Origin: Hedera helix
Lineage: Eukaryota; Streptophyta; Magnoliopsida; Apiales; Araliaceae
DNA length: 64,000 nucleotides
Reading direction: 5' to 3'
Assembly: GCA_947179155.2 (NCBI GenBank)
Contig: OX359280.1
Location: forward strand, 45,555,555-45,619,554
The notes beneath the pieces are model-generated. The model was not told the origin of the DNA. It searched no databases and saw nothing but the letters and a program-made list of their open reading frames with translations. Positions 35,640 to 46,199 of the stretch are shown piece after piece. Position 1 is the first letter of the stretch. Each line of letters begins with the position of its first letter. A program made the position numbers and the translations under genes.

Positions 35640-36459
35640 TTAAAAAGCTCATTCTTCCTCTGTTTTCACCTCCGTCTCCACCCAATCCATTTTCTGCTTT
35701 AATCGCAGGTCTGTTGTTGTGTGTCTTGGTTTAAGTAATTGTAGTGACTGAATGGACTGATCCTATCATTTCTCATAGAACACCTTTTTTATATTTTCAT
35801 ATTTTGAAAAACCACTCGAAACTCCAAATCTTATGTGTTGAATGATAATTCAAACTTTTGGCTACACTCCGTTTCATCATTTGTTTGTTCATGTATATAA
35901 GTATGACTCATAGAAAATCCACTAACCAACACAGTTACGTACTTCTTATTATTTCTCCGTCCAAAATATAAAAGGTTTGTGCTTACGTTTTGCTAATAGA
36001 GATCGTTGCCTTGCATTCCTCTCCTTCTTTGATCTTTTAGCAGAGTGCCAACTGTTATGCATGTCATTTCAATGATTCGTTCTGTTTTTAGTCAAATGAT
36101 GGCCTTTTTACGATTTCTATTGCCCATAAATCAAGAAAATGTGTTTAAATCCTAGAAAGTCATGGCTGGTCATTATTTCAGAAGTACGTATTATCCAGAA
36201 TCCTATGAAAAATATGCTGCAGCCAACTTCTTTACAAGTTCTACACTGTCTGCTGCCTAGTTGATAGGTTTATTTTCAAATGGAGATGGAGACCTTCTAA
36301 TTTAGTATTGGAATTTAATAGTATTTACACCAATAATTCACATACCACTAATTGTGTAACGTAGCAGGAGTGAATTACAATTTCAAAATTTTGGTGCTTG
36401 CCTGCTTTGAAGAGTATATGCATAATCAATTTTTTATTTCAGGACAAAAAGAAAAAAAA
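35640..36459 (+). other. PPA: Pyrophosphatase 5' UTR with leader intron
   Basis: A leader exon of about 35640-35708 ends TTTAATCGCAG/GTCTGT. The intron 35709-36442 ends with a T-rich tract and TTTATTTCAG. The second leader piece, 36443-36459 (GACAAAAAGAAAAAAAA), leads directly into ATG 36460. The donor and acceptor fit plant consensus; leader introns often raise expression of housekeeping genes. Confidence 0.6.
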
Positions 36460-38418
36460 ATGAGTGTTGAAGATATTGATGAAGTCCAAGAATATCATCC
36501 TCAGCGCCAAGCTCCACATCTAAATGAGAGAATCCTTTCATCTTTGTCAAGGAGAACAGTTGCCGCACATCCTTGGCATGATCTTGAAATAGGTAGGCAT
36601 CATATATTATAGCTTTAATGTCTAGAAATATCTTCAGTAGAGGCATATATTACATTAGTAGTAACTACTCAGCATGATCTTATTCTGCAGGACCAGAAGC
36701 ACCCCAGGTTTTCAACTGTGTAAGTCTTCAGAACAACTACTTTTAAGTGAATACGCCTTATGGCCAAGAATCGGTAATCATTAGGTTAACAGAACAAGAA
36801 AAATGGAGCCTTCACACTTCCATCAACTTTAATCAGTAGTGCATAAAGATAAGCAAGCATACAGCTTTACTCTATGTTTCGGTGACCAAACTTTTAAGTT
36901 AAAATCATTAGTTGAGATTATTAACCTCTATTTTTCTCTTTCCTTTACTTTTTCCTCCTTGTTTCAGTCTCTTCTCCCTCCCTTCTCTCCACAAAACGTT
37001 TCTAAGAAAGGACGACTAAATGCAAAGCATGAAAATTTTGTTCCTCGCAATGATGTTGTTTTACTGCTGTGCTAATGCTGCAGGTTGTTGAGATAACCAA
37101 AGGAAGTAAGGTCAAATATGAACTTGATAAAAAGACGGGGCTGATTAAGGTATGAAAACTATCACAATTGTTTTACCTAGTCTTCAATATTACAGAACCG
37201 ATTCTTAGTTGAACTGTAACTTTTTAGTACAAATTCCATCTTTTGGTTAGGGATTTGAAGTATTATGTAATTTCAATATCCGATTGTTAATTCATGTTCT
37301 ATAAAATTGCGTTCAGGTTGATCGGGTCCTATATTCATCAGTCGTGTATCCTCATAACTATGGTTTCATACCTCGTACACTATGTGAAGACAATGATCCA
37401 TTGGATGTCTTAGTCCTCATGCAGGTAATTCGAAAGAATAATGATGCTAAAACAGCAAAGTTGTCAAATTAAACTAACTCTTTTTTTTTTTTTTAATTCA
37501 CAGATCTTTCTGTTTTAAATTGTGTCAACTTTAAAATTGTTAAGATATGAAATCATAAATATGTGAAACGATCAGCATATGTAAGCCATAACTACCAGCA
37601 TATGAATTGCTTCAAATGGAACCAGGTATCAAGAAACTCATTTTTCTGTCCAACATCCATTAACCATATTTCCATTTTTCAATCTTAAAATTTCATCACA
37701 TCGTAGTTTCACTAATATGACCAAAAATAATTTACGGCTAAATTTTAAACTGGTAACTGTATTGGTACTAAATAGGTTTTCTCTGATCCAAAATTAGCCA
37801 CCAGTTAGCTATTAACAACGTGGCAAGAATAATGACAAAAAGAAATCAAAAGAAAAATAATCGCACGGATCCAGTTATGGTGAAATTATTGCAAAGTTCA
37901 TCATAGTTGGTGCTATAGCTTTTTATTGCATTGGTTATACCCAATGTTACAATGATAAGTTCTATAACTTCTTATTGTGTTCATTTGCTATAACCAATGC
38001 AATATAAAACTGTAAGTACTCACTATGGTGAAGTTTGTGACAATTTTACCATAACCAAATTCACAATATGCATAATTTACAAGGCTCAGCCAAATATTAG
38101 GTTACGTCCACGGTTAGCGATAAATCAATCTCCACATATCTAAACATGCAACATCCCCTTCTAATATAATGTAATACATGAAAACATAATTAACTTGGTA
38201 AAAACATTAACCCCAAGAAAAGTACCTAATTCTGTCCTTCACCTCACCAATAGCACCATTTTGTGCATTGTTACAACTTTTCTTCACACCTGCTGAGTAC
38301 CCACGTGCAATTAACATTTAACAGGAGCCAGTCCTTCCTGGTTGTTTTCTGAGAGCAAGGCCGGTTGGTCTGATGCCCATGATTGATCAGGTATGCTGCA
38401 TATCAAGCAATAATAAAG

Positions 38419-38471
<53 letters not shown>

Positions 38472-39398
38472 TATATAGACACACATTGTACTTGGTCCTT
38501 GTATATACTACTATTTCAAAATTAAACCTTTTGAAGTCAATTTACAAGAACTTAAAATTCAAAATTGATATAAATTCGTTTAAATTTTGAAAACAAGAAA
38601 CATGAAAATTAGATGTACTTTTTAGTTAATTTATATTTTATAGCAATAATAGTTGTTTGTACTAAATTCAAAGTTTCATATTAATTTTGAATTTTAGAAT
38701 TTAGTAAATTGACCAAAATAAAATTAAATTACATCTCTAATTTTATAAAGGAGATAGTATTTACCCTAATTTCCATCATTAATTTTACAATATCATAATT
38801 AAACTGTTGTTGCATGCCTTGAGAACACAGGGAGAAAAAGATGACAAGATTATTGCAGTGTGTGCTGATGATCCAGAATACAAGCATTACACTGACATCA
38901 AACAACTTTCCCCTCATCGTCTTCAAGAGATCCGGCGATTCTTTGAAGATTGTATCCTTTTCTTTTCCTCAGTTCTAACATACAAAATCTCTCAACTTTT
39001 GATTTGATCACTTCATGTTGCATGTTATTTGAATTATAAAGTATAACATTAGTTTGAATGTATGTGTACTGTTCTCCTAATTAACAAAAATAAACAGACA
39101 AAAAGAACGAAAACAAAGAGGTTACTTGCAATGATTTCTTACCTTCACAAACTGCCATTGATGCCATACAGTACTCTATGTAAGCTTTACCTCTCAAGTC
39201 AGAATCTAGTACTTTCTTCATAAATAATCCACTACACGAGTGATGTAGAAAGTTTTACTATTATTATATACACCCACCAATTAAAAGAAGATCATAGTGG
39301 GACTGCTTAATTTGTTCAACTATTCCTCGCTTACTAACAAAATGATTTGATACAGGGACCTGTATGCTGAGTACATCCTGCACACTTTGAGGCGGTAG
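36460..39398 (+). CDS. PPA: Soluble inorganic pyrophosphatase
   Basis: Catalyses Mg2+-dependent hydrolysis of pyrophosphate to two phosphates in the cytosol, pulling biosynthetic reactions forward. Coding exons: 36460-36592, 36691-36719, 37084-37149, 37317-37424, 38325-38390, 38831-38951, 39098-39179, 39356-39398. All introns are GT-AG; the exons sum to 648 nt, giving 215 residues plus TAG. The N terminus is variable to about residue 20, then LNERILSSLSRR, AAHPWHDLEIG, VEITKGSKVKYELDK, and the substrate and metal site YPHNYGFIPRTLCEDNDPLD with signature DNDPLDV at 101-107. GEKDDKIIAV (135-144) supplies a further metal-ligand aspartate, then HRLQEIRRFFEDYKKNENK. It ends YAEYILHTLRR. Length and ends match plant family I enzymes closely. 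No frameshift or premature stop: this is the only intact host gene seen. Intron 4 (900 bp) carries a MITE and intron 5 a TA repeat. Confidence 0.95.
37874..38055. mobile_element. MITE copy 1 in the 900-bp pyrophosphatase intron
   Basis: A 182-bp near-palindrome with about 65-bp inverted arms, from GTTATGGTGAAATTATTGC to GTGACAATTTTACCATAAC. The inner arm ends are TTGCATTGGTTATA and TATAACCAATGCAA. It lies between coding exons 37317-37424 and 38325-38390, away from the splice sites. A related copy lies at 40049. No transposase. The target duplication is unclear. Confidence 0.65.
38421..38478. repeat. (TA)n microsatellite in a pyrophosphatase intron
   Basis: A long TA run between the exons at 38325-38390 and 38831-38951, slightly interrupted near 38463 by ACAC. 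Confidence 0.95.
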
Positions 39399-39660
39399 GG
39401 GCACCTAAGGGGTTTTCTTTGATTATCTCAATAAAAGGAAGTTCAAACAAATTAAACATGGTTGAAGGAAAAGTTCAGAAGTTTTTTGTTTTACTGTTGT
39501 TTCGTAATAAATTGACAGTTTTCTGATCTAAAAGATATGTACGAAGACTGCGAAATTTCTGCCGCCTTTATTAATGAATTGGAAATTTATGCTTATGAAC
39601 GTTTTCTTTGAAGCTGCAGAGCGGATTCCATGTTTACAGCCATAAAACATTATTCATTTT
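39399..39660 (+). terminator. PPA: Pyrophosphatase 3' UTR and poly(A) signals
   Basis: AATAAA at 39430-39435, 32 bp after the stop, with T-rich sequence downstream, and a second AATAAA at about 39507. Either could direct polyadenylation. The 3' end is estimated. Confidence 0.5.
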
Positions 39661-40048
39661 AATTGTTATTAATACAATATTCAGTATATCAGTCGTATCT
39701 AAATCTGACAAAACCTACTTATGTTCAAGCAAGCACAAGATTGGAAAAATCACTTGACCGAGATAGTTCAATTCACTTAGCAGCATTAAAGAAAGTTTTG
39801 AAATCCCAGAATTTAAGAAGAGCAACTTATGAATCATAAAGAGAAAAAGAAACGGACAAAAATGAGAGAGCACTACTATCAATCATCATTTGTTTGCACT
39901 GCAATCTCAAATGGCTGGCCAAAGGGTTTAGTTATTGTGGTATGTTAGTTAAAGGCTAACGACGGCGAAGATATTTATAAGTTCATTGGCGAATGACAGG
40001 GTTAAACCCAATAATCCAACTCTTATGAGTTACCTGTATGAGGATTCC
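39661..40048. other. Intergenic spacer
   Basis: Mixed-composition DNA downstream of the pyrophosphatase gene. No ORF, RNA gene or element end was recognised. Confidence 0.4.
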
Positions 40049-40231
40049 GATTATGGCAAAATTGTCGCACCACATACCATTAATAAGTTCTGTAATCTTT
40101 TGCTATATTGGTTAAATGATTTTTTTTTTTTTTTTAACTCTAGCTAGCACCTCCTTTTCTAGGTCAAAACAAATGCAATAGAAAACTATAGAACTTACTG
40201 ATGTATGTGATGTGTTAACTTCACCCTAATC
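40049..40231. mobile_element. MITE copy 2 downstream of pyrophosphatase
   Basis: A 183-bp near-palindrome. Arms run from GATTATGGCAAAATTGTCGC to TGTGTTAACTTCACCCTAATC and share AGTTCTRTA blocks with the copy at 37874. The loop carries a long T run (40121-40136). The arms are more diverged than in copy 1. Confidence 0.6.
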
Positions 40232-40649
40232 AAATCCTTATAAGAGTACTTGCCTCTTATTTGTCCAACATTGTGAATAGATATCAAATTAAATACCGTA
40301 AGGTTGCATTTGGTTCCCATTTCTTGGATGGAATGGACAATGAAACGGAATGAACTACAGAATGAAATGAGAATGGTCATTCTCCTCCTTATGTTTGGTT
40401 AGAAGACGGAATGGAATGAACTAAATATTCATTATTAGGAAAAAATTTACTTAAAAAATGAATAAAAAAAAATAAAAATTGATTAATTAAATTTTAGAGA
40501 AAGAAAGTGAAAGAAGAAAAAGAAAGAAGGTAAAAATAAGTGAAAGATTATTAGAGAGGGTGAGATTGACGTCGGAGCAGAATAGCGATTATCTTGTGGA
40601 ATAAGAGGAATACCCAAAAGAAACACATAGAAACTTCTCTAGTGCTCAA
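40232..40649. repeat. Degraded TE fragment and purine-rich spacer
   Basis: 40300-40430 has repeated GGAATGGAATGAAC-like words opened by GCATTTGGTTCCC, a composition I associate with plant hAT-type MITEs. 40440-40600 is A/G-rich. No gene is visible. The family L LTR begins right after. Confidence 0.35.
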
Positions 40650-41391
40650 TAGTAAGGACCAAAATTTTTGAATTGCATTATAAATAAAATTAGAAATTTA
40701 ATTTCTAATTAATTACGTTATGGTGGGAATTAATTTAAACCCGAACATGATGGTTTGATTTATATTTGACTATTAAATTAATTTAATTAAAGAAAGTTCG
40801 ATGAAGGATTATTAATTGTCGGTCTAACCCAATGTTGTATTTTTAATATCAATGGATTGATATGTTATTGAACCCTAATTAAATATTCAATTAATATTGA
40901 ATATGACAAGTCTAATTGGATTATGTAAATTAAATTTAATTATTAAAGTGTTCCTATAATTATTTAAACAAGTCCAAACAATTAATTAAGTGAGGGACTT
41001 GTGGAATTTGCTTTGTGGGTTGCTATTTAATTAAGCTAGCCCAATTTATTAAGAAGTGGGTGAGTTATTTTGGTAGCTCAATGTTGTTAGATTATTATGA
41101 TCATAGATGACCCAAATGAATTAAATTGTAAGCCCAATGTTTGGTCCAATTGTCAAAGCTTCTAGAAGGCATGAATTTACCAATTTGGCAATAAAAATAA
41201 ATTAAAAATGAATTTAATTAAGGGGCATGGCTGGTGGTATGGGGTGTCCATGGACTCCAAATTTTACCCAATTTGTTGCTTGAGTTAGTGTATGGAACAC
41301 TCAACAAATTGCTAGCATTTTTGAAAAATGGTTGAAGTCCAATGTGTAGATATATAGGTTATATGTACATATTTCTACTACTATAAATATG

Positions 41392-41399
41392 AACCTTAG
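41392..41399 (+). promoter_or_regulatory. TATA box of family L LTR
   Basis: TATAAATA about 740 bp into the LTR. Transcription would begin near 41425, leaving a very long R-U5 of roughly 3.1 kb. Confidence 0.5.
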
Positions 41400-41572
41400 C
41401 CCACTTGGAAAAAAGTTTGTTAAGTTGCTAAAGAGTTCTTTTATTGTGAGTTAGTAAGGAGTGAGTTAACTCGGTGAGTTAACCAAAAAGAAATTGAGTT
41501 AGTGAGTTTTTTTAGTGAGTCACTACCGAGTTACGCTAGACTACTTCAAGGGGTGTTCTTGGATGTCATCTA

Positions 41573-41617
41573 AATCCATCATCTACTTTGGAAAAAAGAG
41601 AAAGTAGCTCACAAGTC
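41573..41617 (+). other. LTR mini-ORF (MSSKSIIYFGKKRK)
   Basis: A 15-codon ORF including stop, about 150 nt after the predicted start site. Position and sequence parallel mini-ORFs in other family L LTRs (6470 plus; 56715 and 16790 minus). A donor-like GTATAA lies near 41648. It could be an upstream ORF or the first exon of a spliced leader transcript. Confidence 0.35.
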
Positions 41618-42579
41618 AAAAAAGTATAAAAAAATTCCTTAAAAATCCTAATCTTGATTTTCTTTTAAATTTTATGGTAGAAATATTATAATATTATCTT
41701 TGAGCTCTTTGTGCTTAGAATCATGCTAGACATGTTTATATAGGATGTCATGGGGTTTAAATGTGAAGTGGTATGAGTTTATGTAGAAAAATCTAGCAAA
41801 ATACTTGAAAATATTTTTTACCGACGAACAAAACATAGGTTGTACGAATAAATTGCACATTTTAAAATCTAAAAATTATTTTTGTGATTTAGTATTTTTT
41901 GGGAATATATAGGTAAGTTAAGAACAAAATTCCTTTGGAATCACCCAAAAATATGTTTAAATAAGCAAGTTATGCATGTTGGATCAAACACACCTCACTG
42001 TCCAAGATCTTGCATGAACAGTCCACTTTAAGCCAAATTTCCGAAATCAAAACTTATCCAAAATTGTAGTTTGGGAAGTCTCGATACCCAGTAGAGCTCC
42101 ATCAGAGTTGTAGAACTCAAGTTATTAAGGTTTTTCCTAAAGACCCCAAAGCTGAATAGAAATTTGAAAAAAATTGAAATGCTTTTGTAGGTTTCTTTTT
42201 TAAAAACCGGCTGGAACTTTTTGACGACCGGTTCATCGAAATTAAGACCGGTTCCGGTGACGGGTCCTTAACGGAAGTTGCTTGGTTTTGCGTGTACTAT
42301 TTTATAATTTTTTTTTTGTATTTTTAGCAGGTCATTTGGTAATTTTCATAATTAAAATATGATTAAACCTTACTAACAAAAGGAAAAATGTTAAATTAAT
42401 AATTTTAATTTCTGAAAAATTATAAAACAGCTAATTACTTAATATTTAAGCAATATTAAATAATAAGTCAAATTAATGAAGAAATTAATTATTTTTAATA
42501 GTATTTAAGGTGTAAATAGTGCACTAATTAGCTATTACTTAGTTAGTAATTAGATAAAATTACTAATAAATTATTACTA

Positions 42580-43330
42580 AATATTAAATATGTGATTTAA
42601 GTATTTAATAATAATATAAGAAAGATAAAGTAAATAAATTAATTATTTATTATTTAATTGATAATTAAATAGTAAATAAAGATAAGTAATTAACTAATTA
42701 ATATTAAATAATAATTAAAGAGAGATAAAATTTATAAATTAATTATTTATTATTTAAATAATAATTAAAGGTAATTAAGAAATTAATTATTATTTAATTA
42801 ACAATAAATAATAATTAAAGAAGGTTTAATTATTTATTATTTAATTAAGATTAAATAATAAGTAAGGGTAATTGATTAATTAATTATTATTTTAATTAAC
42901 ATTAAATAATAATTAAATGAGGAATAAATTAATAAACTAATTATTTATTATTTAATTAAGATTAAATAATAAGTAAGTATAATTAATTAATTAATTATTA
43001 TTTAATTAAGATTAAATAATAAGTAAGGATAATTAATTAATTGATTATTATTTAATTAACATTAAATAATAATTAAATATAATTTAAGTTAATAAACTAA
43101 TTATTTATTATTAAATAATAATAATTGAGGATAATTAATAAGTTAATTATTATTAAATAAAAAGGCAATTAAGATTAATACTTCAATTATTTATTATTTA
43201 ATTAACTTTAAATAATAAATAAACATAATTAGTTATTATCTATTGTTAAATAATGACTAAAGGTAATTAATTAATTACTTTTTAACTAATATTAAATAGT
43301 AATTAAATGAAGATAGAGTTAGTAAAATAA
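42580..43330. repeat. AT-rich hairpin repeats in family L LTR
   Basis: Imperfect tandem units of roughly 55-65 bp built on TTATTATTTAATT ... AATTAAATAATAA hairpins, located between the mini-ORF and the conserved acceptor region. The positional equivalent in the copy at 53811-57716 is 55080-55720. Confidence 0.7.
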
Positions 43331-44216
43331 AAGGGAATTTAATTAAATAATGTTAGTAAATTGTTTAAGAGTTTAATAAGTGTTTAATACTTATGAAAAA
43401 TAATATTGATTAATTAAATCATTAACATAAGATCAATTAAGTGTCTTATACGATTAATGATATTATATAAAATTATATGTGTTATTTGATTAATTATTTA
43501 GCATAGGTAATTGTTTAAAGTGCACGATTATATGTTATACTAACTGATAGGCTAATGTTATTAATGTTAGGTCATCAAAAGGAGTTTAAATTAATCGATT
43601 TAGCCGTAAGTCAATAGATAGGCAAGTTATTTAACCTTACTCAAATTATGTTGAGCAAGTTTCCTAACTATATTCAATATCATTGTGCTAATTCTTAAAT
43701 CTTAAACTTATATTATATTGCAAGTTATTCCACAATAATATTATTGCAAATCACATATATGATTTGAATTCATATTTCATTCTTGAGTTATGAATTGATT
43801 AAAGAAGAAGTATAAGCTGAGGGATTTCGGCTAGACCTGTGTGAAATTTATTTTGAAAGTTATCCAAACCATAGTGGTACGGATTCTTAGACTGAGAAGA
43901 ACAACCCATAATGGGGAATAACCTAAGTATTGAACAAACGATACAAATAGAATAAATGTTTATGCATATACATATAGTACGAGAGGCTGATCCCCTCAAG
44001 TACAATTCTGATAAAGTAACCTAAGAGGGTCAATCAAGTAATTGATTTCCTTAATAGTAGTTCATGGTCTATTTGACCACTCAGCAGTTAAATAATCAAT
44101 TATTACTTCTTTATTTTGTGCATTGATTCTATTATTCATTATTGAGCTCCTTTTATTAAATCATTTAGTTTATATTTCTATTCATTTATGACATAATTAT
44201 TGTTATTCATTTAAAT

Positions 44217-44320
44217 TGCTGAGCAAGCTAGTTGCTCATACTTGCTATGTCATAAAATATTTTGCAGCTAAACCTGAAGGATCGGGTAAAGATAAAAGCA
44301 AAGGAAAAGCGAAATCTTAA
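44217..44320 (+). promoter_or_regulatory. Conserved stem-loop, 3' splice site and purine-rich exon in LTR
   Basis: TGAGCAA-GCTAG-TTGCTCA forms a perfect 7-bp stem, followed by CTTGCTATG and the acceptor ATATTTTGCAG (ends 44267). The next 53 nt are purine-rich and can be read KPEGSGKDKSKGKAKS-stop. Matching blocks occur at 14150-14240 (plus) and, on the minus strand, 54063-54165, 14700-14800 and 60120-60200. Confidence 0.5.
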
Positions 44321-44582
44321 TTATCTAGATAGCTGTTAGTCTATTTATATTTTGTTTAGAACTTATAAGATTGTAACGCAAACACTTATATTATTTTATA
44401 ATTTGTGATATTTATTTTAGTAAATGTTGTAGACCTTGGGACTAGAAAGTCATTGTAATAGACAACATATGTTTATTTATTTTTCGCATTAGTATTACAC
44501 GTTGTTTAGCAGAGGTTGTTTATATTATTGCGTGAGCACCAAATTCGAGGTAGTGGTACCTGAATTTGGGGGTGTCACATGT

Positions 44583-44594
44583 TGGTATCAGAGC
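44583..44594 (+). other. Primer binding site, tRNA-iMet type
   Basis: TGGTATCAGAGC, the classic complement of plant initiator tRNA-Met, lies three bases after the LTR end. Confidence 0.85.
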
Positions 44595-44864
44595 TGTAGG
44601 TTATAAACTTTAGGATTTATGAAACCTAGGTTATAACCTTAGAATTAAACTCATATAGAGTACGCTAGGAGGATGCGTCGAGGAGATCCTTTGAGTTGAG
44701 TTTTGTTGGAGGTGAATTGTGAAAATTCATCGAGCCGGTGTTGTACATAATGAAATATTGTTTCATTTCATCAATGAATATATTTTATTATGATACTAGC
44801 ATGCTGTCGTTTTGTTTATTATTGTGTTTGTAGGATAACAGATATAAGCAAGCCAAGTAGACTG

Positions 44865-45670
44865 ATGGAGGATGCTCCAGTGGACAAACATATTGTCTGG
44901 ATTGAACCGATTGAGCCAGTAGGACCAGTGATTGAGGCACCTACTGTTGAGCATGAGTTGGAGGCTGCTGCTAAGGAGGAGCATATAGCAGAGGCTGAGT
45001 CGCCAGTGCGATGAGGGGTTATGAGATTTAAAGGTGATGATGAGTCTGAGGGACAACAGACAAACTTCGAGGAGGAGTCAGCTGAGGAGCCATTTTTTGA
45101 GGATGATCTGATCGGGCAGCAAGCTGAGTATGCTGCAGGCATGGGCACCACCAGCGATATTATCGAGGAGCTGACCAGTGCTAACATAGAGCTGGAGTCT
45201 AGAGTCCAGCATTTGGAGGGAGAGAATCAGACCCATCAAGAGATGGAGGACCGGTATAGAGATGCGGCATATCACATGTCTGACGAGGTAACTAGGCTGA
45301 AGGGGTGAGTGGTTGTGTTGGAGACTGAGGTGTAAGGGCGTCGTTAGACTGCTACTTCATTGGGAGTTACAGTACATCATCTCCTTGAGAGGGAGGTAGA
45401 TCTAGGTGATGAGTTGGAGCAGTCTAGGAGGTAGGCTGAGGGATTTCGAGTAGAGAGGGATGAGTTACAGATACAATTGGCAGGGATGGCAACTGAGTTT
45501 GACATGGAGATAGCGGATAAAATCTGCACATATAAGGACTGGATGAGGGCATCCAGGAGGGCTGATAGGCTTGAGGCCGAGGTTAGGGCCAGTGCCATCA
45601 GATTTGACACTGCTAGCTTCGAGTTAGATACCACTTTTGGTAGGCTGAGGAGCAGGATCCTGAATTATCC
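44865..45670 (+). pseudogene. Family L internal ORF, acidic coiled coil, decayed
   Basis: One frame starts at ATG 44865 (MEDAPVDKHIVWIEPIEP) and stays recognisable to about 45670 despite in-frame stops at 45012, 45306, 45333 and others. It is very acidic, with E/A-rich stretches (ELEAAAKEEHIAEAESP), then heptad-like coiled coil (IIEELTSANIELESRVQHLE, ADRLEAEVRASAIRFD). No gag capsid signature, zinc knuckle or pol motif appears, so the element looks non-autonomous, or this is an N-terminal gag extension. It runs into the tandem repeat downstream. Confidence 0.55.
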
Positions 45671-45674
45671 TCAA

Positions 45675-46110
45675 GGATTTTGTATTGTTTCGATGCTTGA
45701 GGCGAGTTTTGGTCTACCTTTCTTATATTTGACTAGGTTTTTTAAAAATAAGTTAGGCAAACGAGGTTCTAACTTGAGCACCGGAACTCAGAATCGAGTC
45801 CCATAAGTTGACATGCGTTTAAAATATGTAAGGGGTGTTATGCTTACGGTTTCGTATCCTTTTGATGCATGGGATGAGTTTTGGTCTACTTTTTCTATAT
45901 TTGTCTAAGTTTTTTTTAAAAATAAGTTAGGCAAACGAGGTTCTAACTCGGCCACCGGAACTCGAAATCGAGCTCTGTAAGTTGTCATGCATTTGAAATA
46001 TGTAATAGGTGCTATACCTACGATTTTGCATCGTTTTTATGCATGGGGTGAGTTTTGGTATAGTTTTTCTATATATGTTTACGTTTTTTTTAAATAATTT
46101 AGGCAATTAT
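45675..46110. repeat. 173-bp tandem repeat (about 2.5 copies)
   Basis: GAGTTTTGG marks units at 45704, 45876 and 46050 (spacings 172 and 174). Units share AAAATAAGTTAGGCAAACG, AGGTTCTAAC, CCGGAACTC and GCATTTGAAATATGTAA-like blocks. They begin directly after the coiled-coil pseudo-ORF. The length is in the range of plant satellite monomers. Confidence 0.8.
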
Positions 46111-46199
46111 TTTTTTTATAACTTTTTAACAATTTAAATTATTAATATAATATATATTAGTACAAACTATATATTTAAAGACATAAATTAAGATTTTTA

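Larger units (their letters stand above)
40650..44579 (+). mobile_element. Family L 5' LTR (Del/Tekay-like)
   Basis: The right end GGTGTCACA at 44579 is followed by a tRNA-iMet primer site, fixing orientation. The left end TAGTAAGGACC at 40650 aligns with the TGTAATGTCC start of the minus copies, giving 3930 bp, close to the 3906 bp of the copy at 53811. Landmarks: TATAAATA at 41392, ATG mini-ORF at 41573, AT-rich imperfect hairpin repeats at 42580-43330, AGGCTGATCCCC near 43986, and a stem-loop and splice acceptor at 44217-44267. PBS type and LTR length suggest a Del/Tekay-like Ty3/gypsy element. Confidence 0.7.
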
